From the NCBI GenBank assembly GCA_905233755.1, contig CAJODM010000001.1, positions 62,001 through 126,000 of the forward strand: a DNA stretch of 64,000 nt, given 5' to 3'. The notes under the pieces were generated by a model that ran no database searches, was not told where the DNA came from, and saw only the letters and a program-made list of their open reading frames with translations. Both the position numbers and the translations under genes were made by a program. Position 1 is the stretch's first letter. Each line of letters opens with the position of its first letter. This stretch comes from an uncultured Ruminococcus sp. (GTDB lineage: Bacteria; Bacillota; Clostridia; Oscillospirales; Acutalibacteraceae). Positions 25,432-35,276 of this stretch are shown here, in pieces.

Positions 25432-26724
25432 TTGAAATTCTTTATTTTGACCTTGGGCTGTAAGGTGAATCAGTATGAAAGCGAGCTGATGGACGAGCTG
25501 TTGTGTGCTGACGGCCATACCCATGCCGCTGGTACTTTTGATGCAGATATCTGTATCGTGAACTCCTGCACCGTCACCGCGACAGGGGACGCAAAGTGCC
25601 GCAAGTATATCAACCGTATCCGTCGCGAGAACCCGTCGTGTATCATCGTGCTGTGCGGATGTATGCCCCAGGCGTTCTCCGACGAGCCGGAGCTCTTTCG
25701 CGGTTGTGATATCGTTCTCGGGAATACCGAACGCCGCAACCTGACCGATGCGATCGACGAGTATCTGCGCACGCATCAACAGCTCATCCGCATCACATCC
25801 CACACGAAGGACGAGCCGTTCGAGCCGATGCAGGTACATAGCTTTCATGCGCGCACCCGTGCATATATCAAGATCGAGGATGGATGCAACCGCTTCTGCT
25901 CCTACTGTATCATCCCGTATGCCCGCGGCCGCGTCCGTTCAAAGCCGCTCTCTGTACTTGCAGCAGAGGCCGCCGACCTTGTATCCAACGGCTATCGGGA
26001 GATCGTGCTGGTGGGGATCAACCTGTCCGCCTATGGGAGCGAGTTCGGCGCCGATATCTATGACGCTGTGCATACCGTATGCGTGATCGAGGGTGTGGAA
26101 CGCGTGCGGCTGAGCTCCATCGAGCCCGAGCGGATGGATGAGCAGATGCTCTGCAAGCTATCAAAAGAGAAGAAGTTCTGTCCGCATTTTCATCTATCGC
26201 TCCAGTCCGGCTGTGATGCGACCTTGCAGCGGATGCGCCGCCACTATACCACCGCCGAATACAGAAAGATCGTCGACGATATCCGTCGGCTGTTCGATAA
26301 CCCTTCTGTCACCACCGATGTGATGGTCGGGTTTGTGTCGGAGAGCGATGAAGAATTCTCGGCATCCCTAAAGTTCTGTACTGAGATCGGATTTGCAAAG
26401 ACCCACGTATTCTCCTACTCGCGTCGAAAGGGTACCGCCGCCGACAAGCTGGACGGCCATGTCGACGAGCGCACAAAGGGCGAGCGCAGCGCGCGTATGA
26501 TCGCCGCGATGGCAGCGTGTGAGCGCGAATTCCTGCTAACGCAGGTCGGCAGAACGGTCAACGTCCTCTTTGAACAGCAGTCAAAGGACGGCTTGATCGA
26601 AGGGTATGCGGAGAACTATACCAAGGTGCGTGTTCGTACCGACCGCTCGCTTCTGGGCATGATCTGTCCTGTCATACTGACTGATGCATACAATAACTAC
26701 TGTGTCGGCGAGCTCGTCAGGTAA
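25432..26724 (+). CDS. mtaB: tRNA t6A37 methylthiotransferase
   Basis: 430 aa radical-SAM methylthiotransferase that converts t6A to ms2t6A at tRNA position 37. The N-terminal UPF0004 domain holds three cluster cysteines ('LGCKVNQYES', 'VNSCTVT', 'LCGCMPQ'). The radical SAM motif is 'CNRFCSYCIIPYARG' near residue 147. A C-terminal TRAM-like region ends the protein. The start is TTG 25432 ('MKFFILTLGCKVNQ'), preceded by GGTGAT. The 'GCKVNQYES' form distinguishes MtaB from MiaB and RimO. Its 3' end overlaps the convergent gene by 28 bases. Confidence 0.94.
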   Translation: MKFFILTLGCKVNQYESELMDELLCADGHTHAAGTFDADICIVNSCTVTATGDAKCRKYINRIRRENPSCIIVLCGCMPQAFSDEPELFRGCDIVLGNTERRNLTDAIDEYLRTHQQLIRITSHTKDEPFEPMQVHSFHARTRAYIKIEDGCNRFCSYCIIPYARGRVRSKPLSVLAAEAADLVSNGYREIVLVGINLSAYGSEFGADIYDAVHTVCVIEGVERVRLSSIEPERMDEQMLCKLSKEKKFCPHFHLSLQSGCDATLQRMRRHYTTAEYRKIVDDIRRLFDNPSVTTDVMVGFVSESDEEFSASLKFCTEIGFAKTHVFSYSRRKGTAADKLDGHVDERTKGERSARMIAAMAACEREFLLTQVGRTVNVLFEQQSKDGLIEGYAENYTKVRVRTDRSLLGMICPVILTDAYNNYCVGELVR

Positions 26725-27878
26725 CGCATGACGTTCTGCACCTCGATCTCGTTGTCATCGTTGTGGAAGCTGTCATAACTGTACAAGAGGAATCCGTCGA
26801 GCTGATGCTTGCGCACGATCTCGATCTCGGTTGTGAGGATATCGCTGTTGTCGGCCCATGTGCCCTCATCGGCGTCTGTTCCCGCCTTGTATCCCGCGAT
26901 CCCGACATAGAACTGCAGCCCGTCGTGCTGCGATACTTTGAGCCATTCATCCAGCCCGTCCTCGAACCCCAGCGCAGGATTGTCGATGCTGAAATATAGC
27001 TGTGGACAGATATAGTCGATATATCCGTCGCATTCACACCACTTCACGACATCGGCGTACAGTCCCTGGTTGTTCCCAAGGTTCCCCTGCGGCGAGATAC
27101 CGAACACCATCCCGTCCACGCTGTGTACAGCGTCATACACGTTCTTTATCAGCGTGTTCACGTTCTCACATCGCCACTCGCTGAGCGACAGGGGAGAGCT
27201 GACGCTCTGACAGTAGGTATCATAGTCAGACGCGTCAAAGTCGCCGCAGTTCTCGGGATAGAAGTAGTCGTCGAACTGGATGCCGTCGATATCATAGTTC
27301 TCTATAAGCTCCCGCACTCCTTCTGTGACCAACTCCCGCGCTCTGTCACTTGCGGGATTCAGGTAGATCGCGCCGTTGAGCTCGAACCCGATCTCCTTGT
27401 CCTGCAGATAGGGGTTATCGGGGCTGAGCGTATCCGGGGTGTTCGCTGTGCTGACACGATACGGGTTGACCCATGCATGGATTTGTATATTTGCATTTCT
27501 GCACGCTTTGCACAGGTACTCTAGCGGGTCGAATCCGGGGTCCTGCCCCTGAACGCCCGTTAGGATATGCGACCACGGGAAGATGCGTGACCGGTACAGC
27601 GCGTCACAGAACGGACGCACCTGTACAACAACCGTGTTAAACCCGCCGTCGCTCACTTCGCTCAGGATCGTGTCCGCCTTCTCGATAAAGGCGGCCTTCA
27701 CATCCGATGCCCCCTCGGTATCGAGCGTCATATAGGGGATCCATACGCCGCGCATCTCTGTCAGCGGAGCTGCCTCAGATGGGGTCGAAACGCTTTTGTT
27801 ACCGCTTGATCTCGATACGATGATGACCGACGACAGCAGCACGAACACCGCGATCATCACAGGAAGGATTCTTTTCAT
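26697..27878 (-). CDS. family 10-like glycosyl hydrolase (YngK/GHL10), membrane-anchored
   Basis: 393 aa. An N-terminal hydrophobic segment (about 5-24) acts as signal anchor or uncleaved signal. The GHL10 (DUF187) domain begins at 'EMRGVWIPYMTLD' (residue ~42) and continues with 'GFNTVVVQVRPFCDALYRS', 'IHAWVNPYRV', 'NYDIDGIQFDDYFYP' and 'GISPQGNLGNNQG', all typical of this family. Members are thought to act on polysaccharide or peptidoglycan, but the substrate is unproven. The 3' end overlaps mtaB by 28 bases, tail to tail. It is divergent from the DUF1294 gene with only 16 bases between the starts. Confidence 0.88.
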   Translation of the reverse strand: MKRILPVMIAVFVLLSSVIIVSRSSGNKSVSTPSEAAPLTEMRGVWIPYMTLDTEGASDVKAAFIEKADTILSEVSDGGFNTVVVQVRPFCDALYRSRIFPWSHILTGVQGQDPGFDPLEYLCKACRNANIQIHAWVNPYRVSTANTPDTLSPDNPYLQDKEIGFELNGAIYLNPASDRARELVTEGVRELIENYDIDGIQFDDYFYPENCGDFDASDYDTYCQSVSSPLSLSEWRCENVNTLIKNVYDAVHSVDGMVFGISPQGNLGNNQGLYADVVKWCECDGYIDYICPQLYFSIDNPALGFEDGLDEWLKVSQHDGLQFYVGIAGYKAGTDADEGTWADNSDILTTEIEIVRKHQLDGFLLYSYDSFHNDDNEIEVQNVMRYLTSSPTQ

Positions 27879-27894
27879 TTTCTCACACTTTCTT

Positions 27895-28170
27895 ATGACT
27901 TATTTCATCGCTTATCTCATCTTTATCAACCTGCTCGCGCTGATCCTGACCGTATATGATAAGCTGGCGGCTATTCACGGAAGGACCCGCGTCAGCGAGC
28001 ATACGCTGATGCTCATCGCGATATGCGGCGGCGGGGTCGCGATGGTTCTTGTGATGCTCCTGATACGGCACAAAACGCGAAAGCCGCTTTTTATGATAGG
28101 TATTCCGACAGCGATTCTTTTAGAACTGCTTGTCTTGTATATGGTGATACGCTATGTCATCCACCTATGA
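27895..28170 (+). CDS. DUF1294 membrane protein
   Basis: 91 aa with three hydrophobic segments (about 3-19, 40-60, 66-88) and the DUF1294 pattern: 'YDKLAAIHGRTRVSEHTLMLIA', 'GGGVAMVLVMLLIRHKTRKPLF'. Function unknown. No convincing SD precedes ATG 27895. A much longer upstream extension of the frame runs antisense through the neighbour and is rejected. The last 17 bases overlap the pseudouridine synthase gene. Confidence 0.7.
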   Translation: MTYFIAYLIFINLLALILTVYDKLAAIHGRTRVSEHTLMLIAICGGGVAMVLVMLLIRHKTRKPLFMIGIPTAILLELLVLYMVIRYVIHL

Positions 28171-29041
28171 TTTTATCGTTCCCGCGGAATATGACGGCTG
28201 TACCGCGCGCGCCTTTCTGCGTCGGGGGTGCTCTTTGAGCGCGCATATCCTGACCGTTCTCAGACAAACGGAGAACGGCATCACCCGCAAGGGGGAGCTG
28301 CTGCGCACCGTCGACAAGGTATCTGCCGGCGATGAGATACGGCTGACGCTCATGAGCGAGCGCTGTGGTATAGAACCGATCAAAGGGACGCTCTCTGTCG
28401 TCTATGAGGACAGCAGCATGCTCATCGTCAACAAGCCGTCCGGTATGCCGGTACACCCGACCAAGCAGCATCAGCTCGATACGCTCTCGAACATCGTCGC
28501 CTATCATATGCGGACACGGAGCGAATCCTATGTATTCCGCTCGCTGTATCGGCTTGATAGCGATACGACCGGCGGCGTTCTGATCGCGAAGGATATCATC
28601 GCTTATGCGCGCCTGAGAGATCATACAAAAACATACCTCGGGATATGTGAGGGGCGATATAGCGAGCATATCACGCTCAGCGCCCCGATATCGCTGAAAG
28701 TTGGCAGCAAGATGGTGCGGTGTGTCAGCGATGACGGCGATACCGCTGTGACCCATATCGAGCCAGAGCTTTCGAGCGAACGGTACAGCGTGCTGCACTA
28801 TGTGCTCGATACCGGACGGACGCACCAGATCCGATGCCATATGGCGCACCTCGGGCATCCGCTCGCGGGTGACGACCTGTATGGCGGATCGCGCCGCGAT
28901 ATCGGTCGCCATGCGCTCCACTGTGACACCCTGACGCTGTCGCATCCCCATACAGGGGAGAGGATGATGTTCTCGTTTCCGCTGCCACAGGATATGGCAG
29001 AGCTGATCGAAAGCTGCATACAGCCGTACTCCGGCACATAG
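28154..29041 (+). CDS. RluA-family pseudouridine synthase
   Basis: 295 aa. An S4-like N-terminal region ('LRRGCSLSAHILTVLRQ') is followed by the RluA catalytic domain, starting with 'VVYEDSSMLIVNKPSGMPVHPT'. The catalytic Asp is in 'YRLDSDTTGGVLIAK'; the usual HRLDRxTSG is slightly changed. 'GRTHQIRCHMAHLGHPLAGD' is the second hallmark. It isomerises uridine in rRNA or tRNA; which site is not clear (RluD/YjbO-like). It starts inside DUF1294, so translation is probably coupled. Confidence 0.9.
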   Translation: MSSTYDFIVPAEYDGCTARAFLRRGCSLSAHILTVLRQTENGITRKGELLRTVDKVSAGDEIRLTLMSERCGIEPIKGTLSVVYEDSSMLIVNKPSGMPVHPTKQHQLDTLSNIVAYHMRTRSESYVFRSLYRLDSDTTGGVLIAKDIIAYARLRDHTKTYLGICEGRYSEHITLSAPISLKVGSKMVRCVSDDGDTAVTHIEPELSSERYSVLHYVLDTGRTHQIRCHMAHLGHPLAGDDLYGGSRRDIGRHALHCDTLTLSHPHTGERMMFSFPLPQDMAELIESCIQPYSGT

Positions 29042-29043
29042 AG

Positions 29044-29070
29044 AAAGAGGGCTTCTGACAGCCCTCTTTT
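29044..29070. terminator. bidirectional terminator
   Basis: Stem AAAGAGGGCT (29044-29053) / AGCCCTCTTT (29060-29069), flanked by A and T runs, between convergent genes. Confidence 0.82.
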
Positions 29071-29072
29071 CG

Positions 29073-29474
29073 CTATTTGATATGGATCTTCTCCTTGCGG
29101 TTGACGCCCTTGATCCCGCCGAGTGTTCCGCATAACAGCGTCACTGCCGCACGCAGCAGCGTCAACAGCCCGATCGTATCGGTGCCCGATGTCATCCCGG
29201 CGATCACGAGCGACAGGAACACCAGTGCGCCGCATATCAGCCCCATCACTAGTCCGCGCTCGCCGGTGATCCGCGCACAGGCATATGCACCGACGAACAC
29301 ACCGACACCGTCTATGATAAGCAGCAGATACGGCAGATAGTCATGCGGCAGCTTCGAGATCGAGAGGAACACCGCGCACAGGATACACATGAGGATCGCG
29401 ATCACCGCTACCGATACGAATACCCCGATCAGCACCGCCTTGATATACAGTCTTCTGTCCGATGATATTGACAT
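29073..29474 (-). CDS. TIGR04086 family membrane protein
   Basis: 133 aa with four predicted membrane helices (about 10-35, 44-63, 72-92, 98-118). The pattern 'YIKAVLIGVFVSVAVIAI', 'LLLIIDGVGVFVGAYACARI' and 'RAAVTLLCGTLGGIKGVNR' fits the TIGR04086/YrzE-like family, which commonly lies next to yajC, tgt and queA in Clostridia. Function unknown. Its SD GGGGTGA is part of a terminator-like hairpin directly upstream. Confidence 0.75.
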   Translation of the reverse strand: MSISSDRRLYIKAVLIGVFVSVAVIAILMCILCAVFLSISKLPHDYLPYLLLIIDGVGVFVGAYACARITGERGLVMGLICGALVFLSLVIAGMTSGTDTIGLLTLLRAAVTLLCGTLGGIKGVNRKEKIHIK

Positions 29475-29510
29475 AAAAAATCACCCCTGTACATTCTATT
29501 CAGGGGTGAT
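29475..29510 (-). promoter_or_regulatory. terminator-like hairpin containing the SD of the TIGR04086 gene
   Basis: On the minus strand ATCACCCCTG (29510-29501), an 11-base loop, CAGGGGTGAT (29489-29480), five more T, then ATG at 29474. The stem plus U-run looks like a terminator for yajC, but the 3' arm also carries the downstream SD, six bases from the start. Confidence 0.75.
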
Positions 29511-29526
29511 CGTTTTTAGTATCTAC

Positions 29527-29880
29527 TTATTTTTCGAACTTTTTGTCCGACTTCTTGTCGGATTTCTTCTCCGATTTCTTATCGGTGGGCTCCTTTTGGG
29601 TATCGACGCTGGAGATCGCCCATTTCTTGAACTTCATCTTCACACGGTCAGAGCCGGTCTCGATCACAAAGGCGTCCTCCTCATCCTTGACCGCAACGAT
29701 GCGGCCGACGATACCGCCGATGGTGGTGATCTCGTCACCGATCGCGATGTTGTTCCGCATCTCCTGCTCCTGTTTCTTCTTCTTGGAGTTCGGACGGATC
29801 AGCAAGAAGTAGAGCACCGCAAAGAGTGCAACATATATCAGAATGACCGACCAACTGTTATTCTGGAAAAATTCTGCCAT
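29527..29880 (-). CDS. yajC: preprotein translocase subunit YajC
   Basis: 117 aa. A single N-terminal membrane helix is followed by the signature 'LLIRPNSKKKKQEQEMRN' and 'IAIGDEITTIGGIVGRIVAV', then a highly charged Lys/Ser/Glu tail made of repeated 'KKSDKK'. YajC associates with SecDF and the Sec translocon. It lies downstream of tgt and queA, as in most bacteria, with its own promoter at 29914-29942. Confidence 0.95.
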   Translation of the reverse strand: MAEFFQNNSWSVILIYVALFAVLYFLLIRPNSKKKKQEQEMRNNIAIGDEITTIGGIVGRIVAVKDEEDAFVIETGSDRVKMKFKKWAISSVDTQKEPTDKKSEKKSDKKSDKKFEK

Positions 29881-29913
29881 AGTAACCTTCCTTTCATGTA
29901 AACCATCTTGTTC

Positions 29914-29942
29914 ATTATAACAGCTAACCTGTTGATTTGCAA
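29914..29942 (-). promoter_or_regulatory. sigma-A promoter of yajC
   Basis: Minus strand TTGCAA (29942-29937), 17-bp spacer, TATAAT (29919-29914), extended TGT. It overlaps the region just before the tgt stop, giving yajC independent expression. Confidence 0.75.
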
Positions 29943-29945
29943 GTG

Positions 29946-31091
<1,146 letters not shown>

Positions 31092-31146
31092 CTAGTACGA
31101 ATTCACGGGGCATCTATCCCCGTATAGGTGTATATCTACCAAAATG

Positions 31147-32172
31147 CTAGAGAATCAACATCGCATCGCCGAAGGAGAAGAAGCGGTAGCGTTCTTCGAC
31201 CGCGGTGCGATAGGCGCTCATCGTCTTGTCATATCCGTAGAACGCCGATACCAGCATGATCAGCGTACTCTGCGGTAGGTGAAAGTTCGTCAACAGCCCA
31301 TCCAGCACCCGAAACTTGAACCCCGGGTAGATGAAGATATCGGTGAACCCTTCGTCAGCGACGACCTCGCCGTGTTCCTTAGCAACGCTCTCGAGCGTCC
31401 GGCAGGTGGTGGTGCCGACAGCGATGACACGCCCGCCGCGTTCCTTGGTCCGTCGGATTAGCTCAGCGGTCCGAAGAGGCACTTCATAGTGCTCGGAGTG
31501 CATCTTGTGGAGCGTTACGTCATCCACCTTCACCGGACGGAAGGTCCCAAGCCCGACATGCAGCGTCACATAGCCGATATCGACGCCCATCTGCTCGATA
31601 CGATCGAGTAGCTCGCTTGTGAAATGCAGCCCCGCCGTCGGAGCGGCGGCAGAACCGAGCTCGTTGCTGTAGACGGTCTGGTATCGCTCCTGATCCTTGA
31701 GCTCTGCTGTGATATAGGGTGGCAGGGGCATCCTGCCGATTTTCTCGAGGGTGGTATAGATGTTCTCGCTGCACGTCATCTCGACGATACGGTTGCCGTC
31801 CTCGGTCACGTCAATCACCTTCGCGTGCAGCAGCCCGTCGCCAAAGGTGAACGAGGCACCTATTCTTGCCTTGCGGCCGGGCTTTGCGAGCGTTTCCCAT
31901 ATATTGTTCTCGATCTGTCGCAGCAGTAGGAACTCGATCTTCGCGCCGGTGTCGTCCTTTGTGCCATAGATACGCGCCGGGATCACGCGCGAATCGTTGA
32001 CGATCAGGGTATCGCCCGGGTGAAGATACTCGACAATATCAGAAAACCGCCGGTGCTCGATCCGATCGCTGTCGCGGCTGAGCACCATCAATCGTGACGA
32101 ATCGCGCGGTTCGGCGGGCGTCTGGGCGATCAGCTCATCGGGAAGGTTATAGTAAAAATCACTGGTTTTCAT
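31147..32172 (-). CDS. queA: S-adenosylmethionine:tRNA ribosyltransferase-isomerase
   Basis: 341 aa; transfers the ribosyl part of SAM to preQ1 in tRNA to make epoxyqueuosine. Conserved stretches: 'FYYNLPDELIAQTPAEPRDSSRLMV' region at the N-terminus, 'DTLIVNDSRVIPARIYGTK', 'APTAGLHFTSELLDRI', 'VTLHVGLGTFRPV' and 'TNFHLPQSTLIMLVSAF'. It heads the minus-strand operon queA-tgt-(yajC). No preQ1 biosynthesis genes are in view. Confidence 0.97.
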   Translation of the reverse strand: MKTSDFYYNLPDELIAQTPAEPRDSSRLMVLSRDSDRIEHRRFSDIVEYLHPGDTLIVNDSRVIPARIYGTKDDTGAKIEFLLLRQIENNIWETLAKPGRKARIGASFTFGDGLLHAKVIDVTEDGNRIVEMTCSENIYTTLEKIGRMPLPPYITAELKDQERYQTVYSNELGSAAAPTAGLHFTSELLDRIEQMGVDIGYVTLHVGLGTFRPVKVDDVTLHKMHSEHYEVPLRTAELIRRTKERGGRVIAVGTTTCRTLESVAKEHGEVVADEGFTDIFIYPGFKFRVLDGLLTNFHLPQSTLIMLVSAFYGYDKTMSAYRTAVEERYRFFSFGDAMLIL

Positions 32173-32187
32173 TTTTTGATCCCTCTA

Positions 32188-32216
32188 AAATTATTCATAA
32201 TGATTATTCTCAGCAA
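32188..32216 (-). promoter_or_regulatory. promoter of queA
   Basis: Minus strand TTGCTG (32216-32211), 17 bp, TAATTT (32193-32188). The -35 lies six bases from the -35 of the divergent asd promoter. Confidence 0.5.
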
Positions 32217-32222
32217 ATGAAA

Positions 32223-32251
32223 TTGACAAAAGCTACCGTGGGTGGTATTAT
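32223..32251 (+). promoter_or_regulatory. sigma-A promoter of asd-dapA-dapB
   Basis: Consensus TTGACA (32223-32228), 17-bp spacer, TATTAT (32246-32251) with extended TGG. The leader of about 88 bases ends with a hairpin AAAACGCAA (32307-32315) / TTGCGTTTT (32324-32332) directly against the SD GGAGG. Confidence 0.85.
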
Positions 32252-32345
32252 TTATTTTAGCATAAATGTATCAACACACTTCTACCATAATATATTATTA
32301 TAGGATAAAACGCAATCATTTTTTTGCGTTTTGGAGGGATTTTGT

Positions 32346-33428
32346 ATGAAAAAATACAACGTCGGCATCATCGGCGCAACAGGGATGGTCGGTCAGCGGT
32401 TTGCGCTGCTGCTCGAGCATCATCCGTGGTTTACGGTCACGGCTGTAGCGGCGTCGCCGCGCTCTGCCGGCAAGACCTATGCCGATGCGATCGAGGGCCG
32501 CTGGGCGATGACCGAGAGCGTTCCGGACTATATCCGCGATATGGTGATTCTCGATGCATCTGACATACAGTCCGTCAAAGAACAGGTTGACTTTGTGTTC
32601 TGTGCGGTTGATATGAAGAAGGACGAGATCCGTGCGCTGGAGGATGCGTATGCCAGAGCCGAGGTCCCGGTCATCTCCAACAACTCGGCACATCGCGGCA
32701 CACCGGATGTTCCGATGATCGTCCCCGAGATCAACCCCGAACACGCCCGTATCATCGAATCCCAGCGAAAGCGGCTGGGCACGAAGCGCGGGTTTGTTGC
32801 CGTGAAGTCCAACTGCTCGCTGCAGAGCTATGTCCCCGCTATCCATCCGCTCAAGGAGCGATACAAGGTCAACAAGGTGCTCGCCTGCACCTATCAGGCG
32901 ATCTCCGGCGCCGGCAAGACGTTTGAGCGCTGGCCCGAGATGGTGGACAACGTTATCCCCTATATCGGCGGCGAGGAGGAGAAGAGCGAGCGCGAACCGC
33001 TCAAGCTGTGGGGCCATATCGAAGGCGACCGCATTGTCAACGCCGACGATATCGATATCACCTCCCAGTGCATCCGTGTGCCGGTCTCAGACGGGCATAC
33101 CGCCGCGGTGTTCCTGTCCTTCGGTACTGAGGAGAAGCCCTCTGTCGACGAGATCATCGAGATATGGAACAGCTATCGCGGCAGAGCGCAGGAGCTCGAG
33201 CTCCCCTCTGCACCCAAGCAGTTCCTCCACTACTTCTCAGAGCCCGACAGACCCCAGATCAAATCCGAGCGCAACCTCGAGAACGGTATGGCGGTATCGG
33301 TCGGTCGGCTGAGAGAGGATTCTCAGTACGATATGAAATTCGTCTGTATGTCGCATAACACCCTTCGCGGTGCTGCCGGCGGTGCTGTCCTGATGGCTGA
33401 GCTGCTGTGCGCCGAAGGTTATCTCTGA
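32346..33428 (+). CDS. asd: aspartate-semialdehyde dehydrogenase
   Basis: 360 aa, NADPH-dependent reduction of aspartyl phosphate in the lysine/threonine/methionine branch. N-terminal 'NVGIIGATGMVGQRFALLL'; catalytic Cys in 'KSNCSLQSYV'; 'VPVSDGHTAAVFLSF'-like substrate region. The motif spacing ('NNSAHRGTPDVPMIVPEIN') is that of the archaeal/fungal-type enzyme also found in some Clostridia, not the E. coli type. The start ATG 32346 follows GGAGG. First gene of a diaminopimelate operon with dapA and dapB. Confidence 0.93.
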   Translation: MKKYNVGIIGATGMVGQRFALLLEHHPWFTVTAVAASPRSAGKTYADAIEGRWAMTESVPDYIRDMVILDASDIQSVKEQVDFVFCAVDMKKDEIRALEDAYARAEVPVISNNSAHRGTPDVPMIVPEINPEHARIIESQRKRLGTKRGFVAVKSNCSLQSYVPAIHPLKERYKVNKVLACTYQAISGAGKTFERWPEMVDNVIPYIGGEEEKSEREPLKLWGHIEGDRIVNADDIDITSQCIRVPVSDGHTAAVFLSFGTEEKPSVDEIIEIWNSYRGRAQELELPSAPKQFLHYFSEPDRPQIKSERNLENGMAVSVGRLREDSQYDMKFVCMSHNTLRGAAGGAVLMAELLCAEGYL

Positions 33429-33450
33429 GCTATATAACGGAGGTAAACAT

Positions 33451-34353
33451 ATGTCTAATCCTATCTTCAAGGGCTCGGGCGTCGCGCTGATCACGCCGAT
33501 GCACCCCGACGGCGCTGTGAACTATGATGAGCTCGAGCGGCTTCTCGAGTTCCAGATAGAGAACGGTACCGACGCCATCATCGCCTGCGGTACGACGGGT
33601 GAGGCGGCTACCCTTACCGTCAAGGAACACTGTGAGGTGCTCTCGTTCGTATGCGAGAAGGTCAACGGCAGGATCCCCGTGATCGCCGGTACCGGCTCGA
33701 ACGACACGAACACCGCGATCGAACTGTCCAAGTCCGCCGAGGTATCGGGCGCCGACGCGCTGTTGTCCGTCACGCCGTACTATAACAAAACATCCCAGAA
33801 CGGCCTTGTCCGCCACTTCACCACCATTGCGGATAACATCGACCTGCCGATCATCCTCTATAACGTACCGTCCCGCACCGGCTGCAACATCAAGCCCAAG
33901 ACCTATGCCGAGCTGTGCAAGCACGAGAACATCGTCGCCACCAAGGAGGCGAACGGCGATGTCTCCTCAGTGTCCCAGACCCGCTCGCTGTGCGGCGATC
34001 GGCTCGATATCTACTCGGGCAACGATGACCAGACCGTGCCGTTCATGTCGCTCGGCGCGCTGGGCGTTATCTCGGTGTTTGCGAACTTCTGTCCCCGAGA
34101 GATGCACGAGATCTGTGAGCTGTGTTTGAACAACAACTTCCGCGAGGCGTCGCGAATGAACTTCCACTATGTGGAGCTGATGGATATCATGTTCTCGGAC
34201 GTGAACCCCATCCCCGTGAAGACCGCGATGAACCTCATCGGCTTTAATGCCGGCGAGTGTCGGCTGCCGCTCGTGCCGATGAGCTACTCGGGCTATCACG
34301 ATCTGAAGGATTGCCTGCAGAAGTATAATCTGATCGGAAAGTATTCCGGCTGA
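33451..34353 (+). CDS. dapA: 4-hydroxy-tetrahydrodipicolinate synthase
   Basis: 300 aa TIM-barrel aldolase that condenses pyruvate with aspartate semialdehyde. 'IACGTTGEAATLT' holds the Thr pair; 'PYYNKTSQNGLVRHF' and 'ILYNVPSRTGCNI' follow with the Tyr and Arg of the active site; the Schiff-base Lys is in 'IVATKEANGD'. Typical length. Between asd and dapB, all same strand. Confidence 0.97.
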   Translation: MSNPIFKGSGVALITPMHPDGAVNYDELERLLEFQIENGTDAIIACGTTGEAATLTVKEHCEVLSFVCEKVNGRIPVIAGTGSNDTNTAIELSKSAEVSGADALLSVTPYYNKTSQNGLVRHFTTIADNIDLPIILYNVPSRTGCNIKPKTYAELCKHENIVATKEANGDVSSVSQTRSLCGDRLDIYSGNDDQTVPFMSLGALGVISVFANFCPREMHEICELCLNNNFREASRMNFHYVELMDIMFSDVNPIPVKTAMNLIGFNAGECRLPLVPMSYSGYHDLKDCLQKYNLIGKYSG

Positions 34354-34393
34354 CGACATGGTGTCGCTTGCCCTGTGCTCTTAGGAGGAGCTT

Positions 34394-35140
34394 ATGACAC
34401 ATATACTCTTGAACGGCTGTCTCGGCAAGATGGGCGCTGCTGTTGCCGCCGCGGTCGAGTCGCGCGACGATGTCGATATCCACTGCGGCGTCGATATCGC
34501 AAATGGGGAGAGGAACTATCCCGTCTACTCGTGTTTCATCGACGTTGTCGAGAGACCTGACGTCATCGTCGACTTCTCCAACCCCTTGGTGCTCGACGAT
34601 ATGCTCGCCTATGCGACCGAGAACCGCATTCCCGCCGTGATCTGTACCACCGGCTTCAGCGAGCAGCAGGTTTCAAAGATCCGCGATGCCGCTACTGTGA
34701 TACCGGTGTTCTACTCCGGCAACATGTCGCTTGGGATCAACGTGCTGATCGAGCTGTCCAAGAAGGCGGCTGCTGTATTCGGCAGCAGCTTTGATGTCGA
34801 GATCATCGAGAAGCACCACAACCTCAAGCTCGACGCGCCGTCGGGCACGGCGATGATGATCGCCGATGCAGTCGCCGACGTGAAAGAAAATATGCAGTAT
34901 ACCTATGACCGCCACGCCTATCGCCGCAAGCGCGAGAAGAACGAGATCGGGATCCACTCGATCCGCGGCGGTACCATCGTCGGCGAGCACGAGGTGATCT
35001 TTGCCGGTCACGACGAGGTGCTCTCCATCCGCCATCAGGCACAGTCCAAGGGCGTCTTTGCATCGGGCGCGGTGAACGCCGCCGTGTTCCTGTCGGACAA
35101 GCCCGCCGGCATGTATGATATGTCCGACCTGCTGAGATAA
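34394..35140 (+). CDS. dapB: 4-hydroxy-tetrahydrodipicolinate reductase
   Basis: 248 aa NAD(P)H reductase following dapA in diaminopimelate synthesis for lysine and peptidoglycan. N-terminal 'LLNGCLGKMGAAVAAAV' nucleotide-binding motif, 'VICTTGFSEQQ', catalytic 'EIIEKHHNLKLDAPSGTAMM' and 'IGIHSIRGGTIVGEHEVIF'. Last gene of the operon; 136 bases and a hairpin separate it from DUF3343. Confidence 0.97.
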   Translation: MTHILLNGCLGKMGAAVAAAVESRDDVDIHCGVDIANGERNYPVYSCFIDVVERPDVIVDFSNPLVLDDMLAYATENRIPAVICTTGFSEQQVSKIRDAATVIPVFYSGNMSLGINVLIELSKKAAAVFGSSFDVEIIEKHHNLKLDAPSGTAMMIADAVADVKENMQYTYDRHAYRRKREKNEIGIHSIRGGTIVGEHEVIFAGHDEVLSIRHQAQSKGVFASGAVNAAVFLSDKPAGMYDMSDLLR

Positions 35141-35224
35141 CTGCATTTAATAACTGCAAACTGCCTCGTCCTGCTGTATATATTTCACAGTAAGGGACGT
35201 AAAGAATCGACTACTATACTGAAT

Positions 35225-35274
35225 ACACCTCTGTACGCCTATCGTCATATGATAGTAGTACAGAGGTGTTTTTT
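35225..35274 (+). promoter_or_regulatory. terminator-like hairpin containing the SD of DUF3343
   Basis: Perfect 12-bp stem ACACCTCTGTAC (35225-35236) / GTACAGAGGTGT (35258-35269), an inner CTATC/GATAG stem, then T-run to 35274, C, T and ATG at 35277. GAGGTG in the 3' arm is the only SD. It could terminate dapB transcripts and also hide the ribosome site. No other strong promoter is visible in 35141-35224; a TATACT at 35215-35220 lacks a -35. Confidence 0.75.
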
Positions 35275-35276
35275 CT

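Noticed and set aside
25061..25435. 124-aa plus-strand frame opposite the HPr-like gene
   Set aside because: It is the reverse complement of the HPr-like gene, lacks an SD and shows no recognisable protein pattern.
27796..27894. Upstream extension of DUF1294
   Set aside because: Antisense to the start of the GHL10 gene; family homology begins at ATG 27895.
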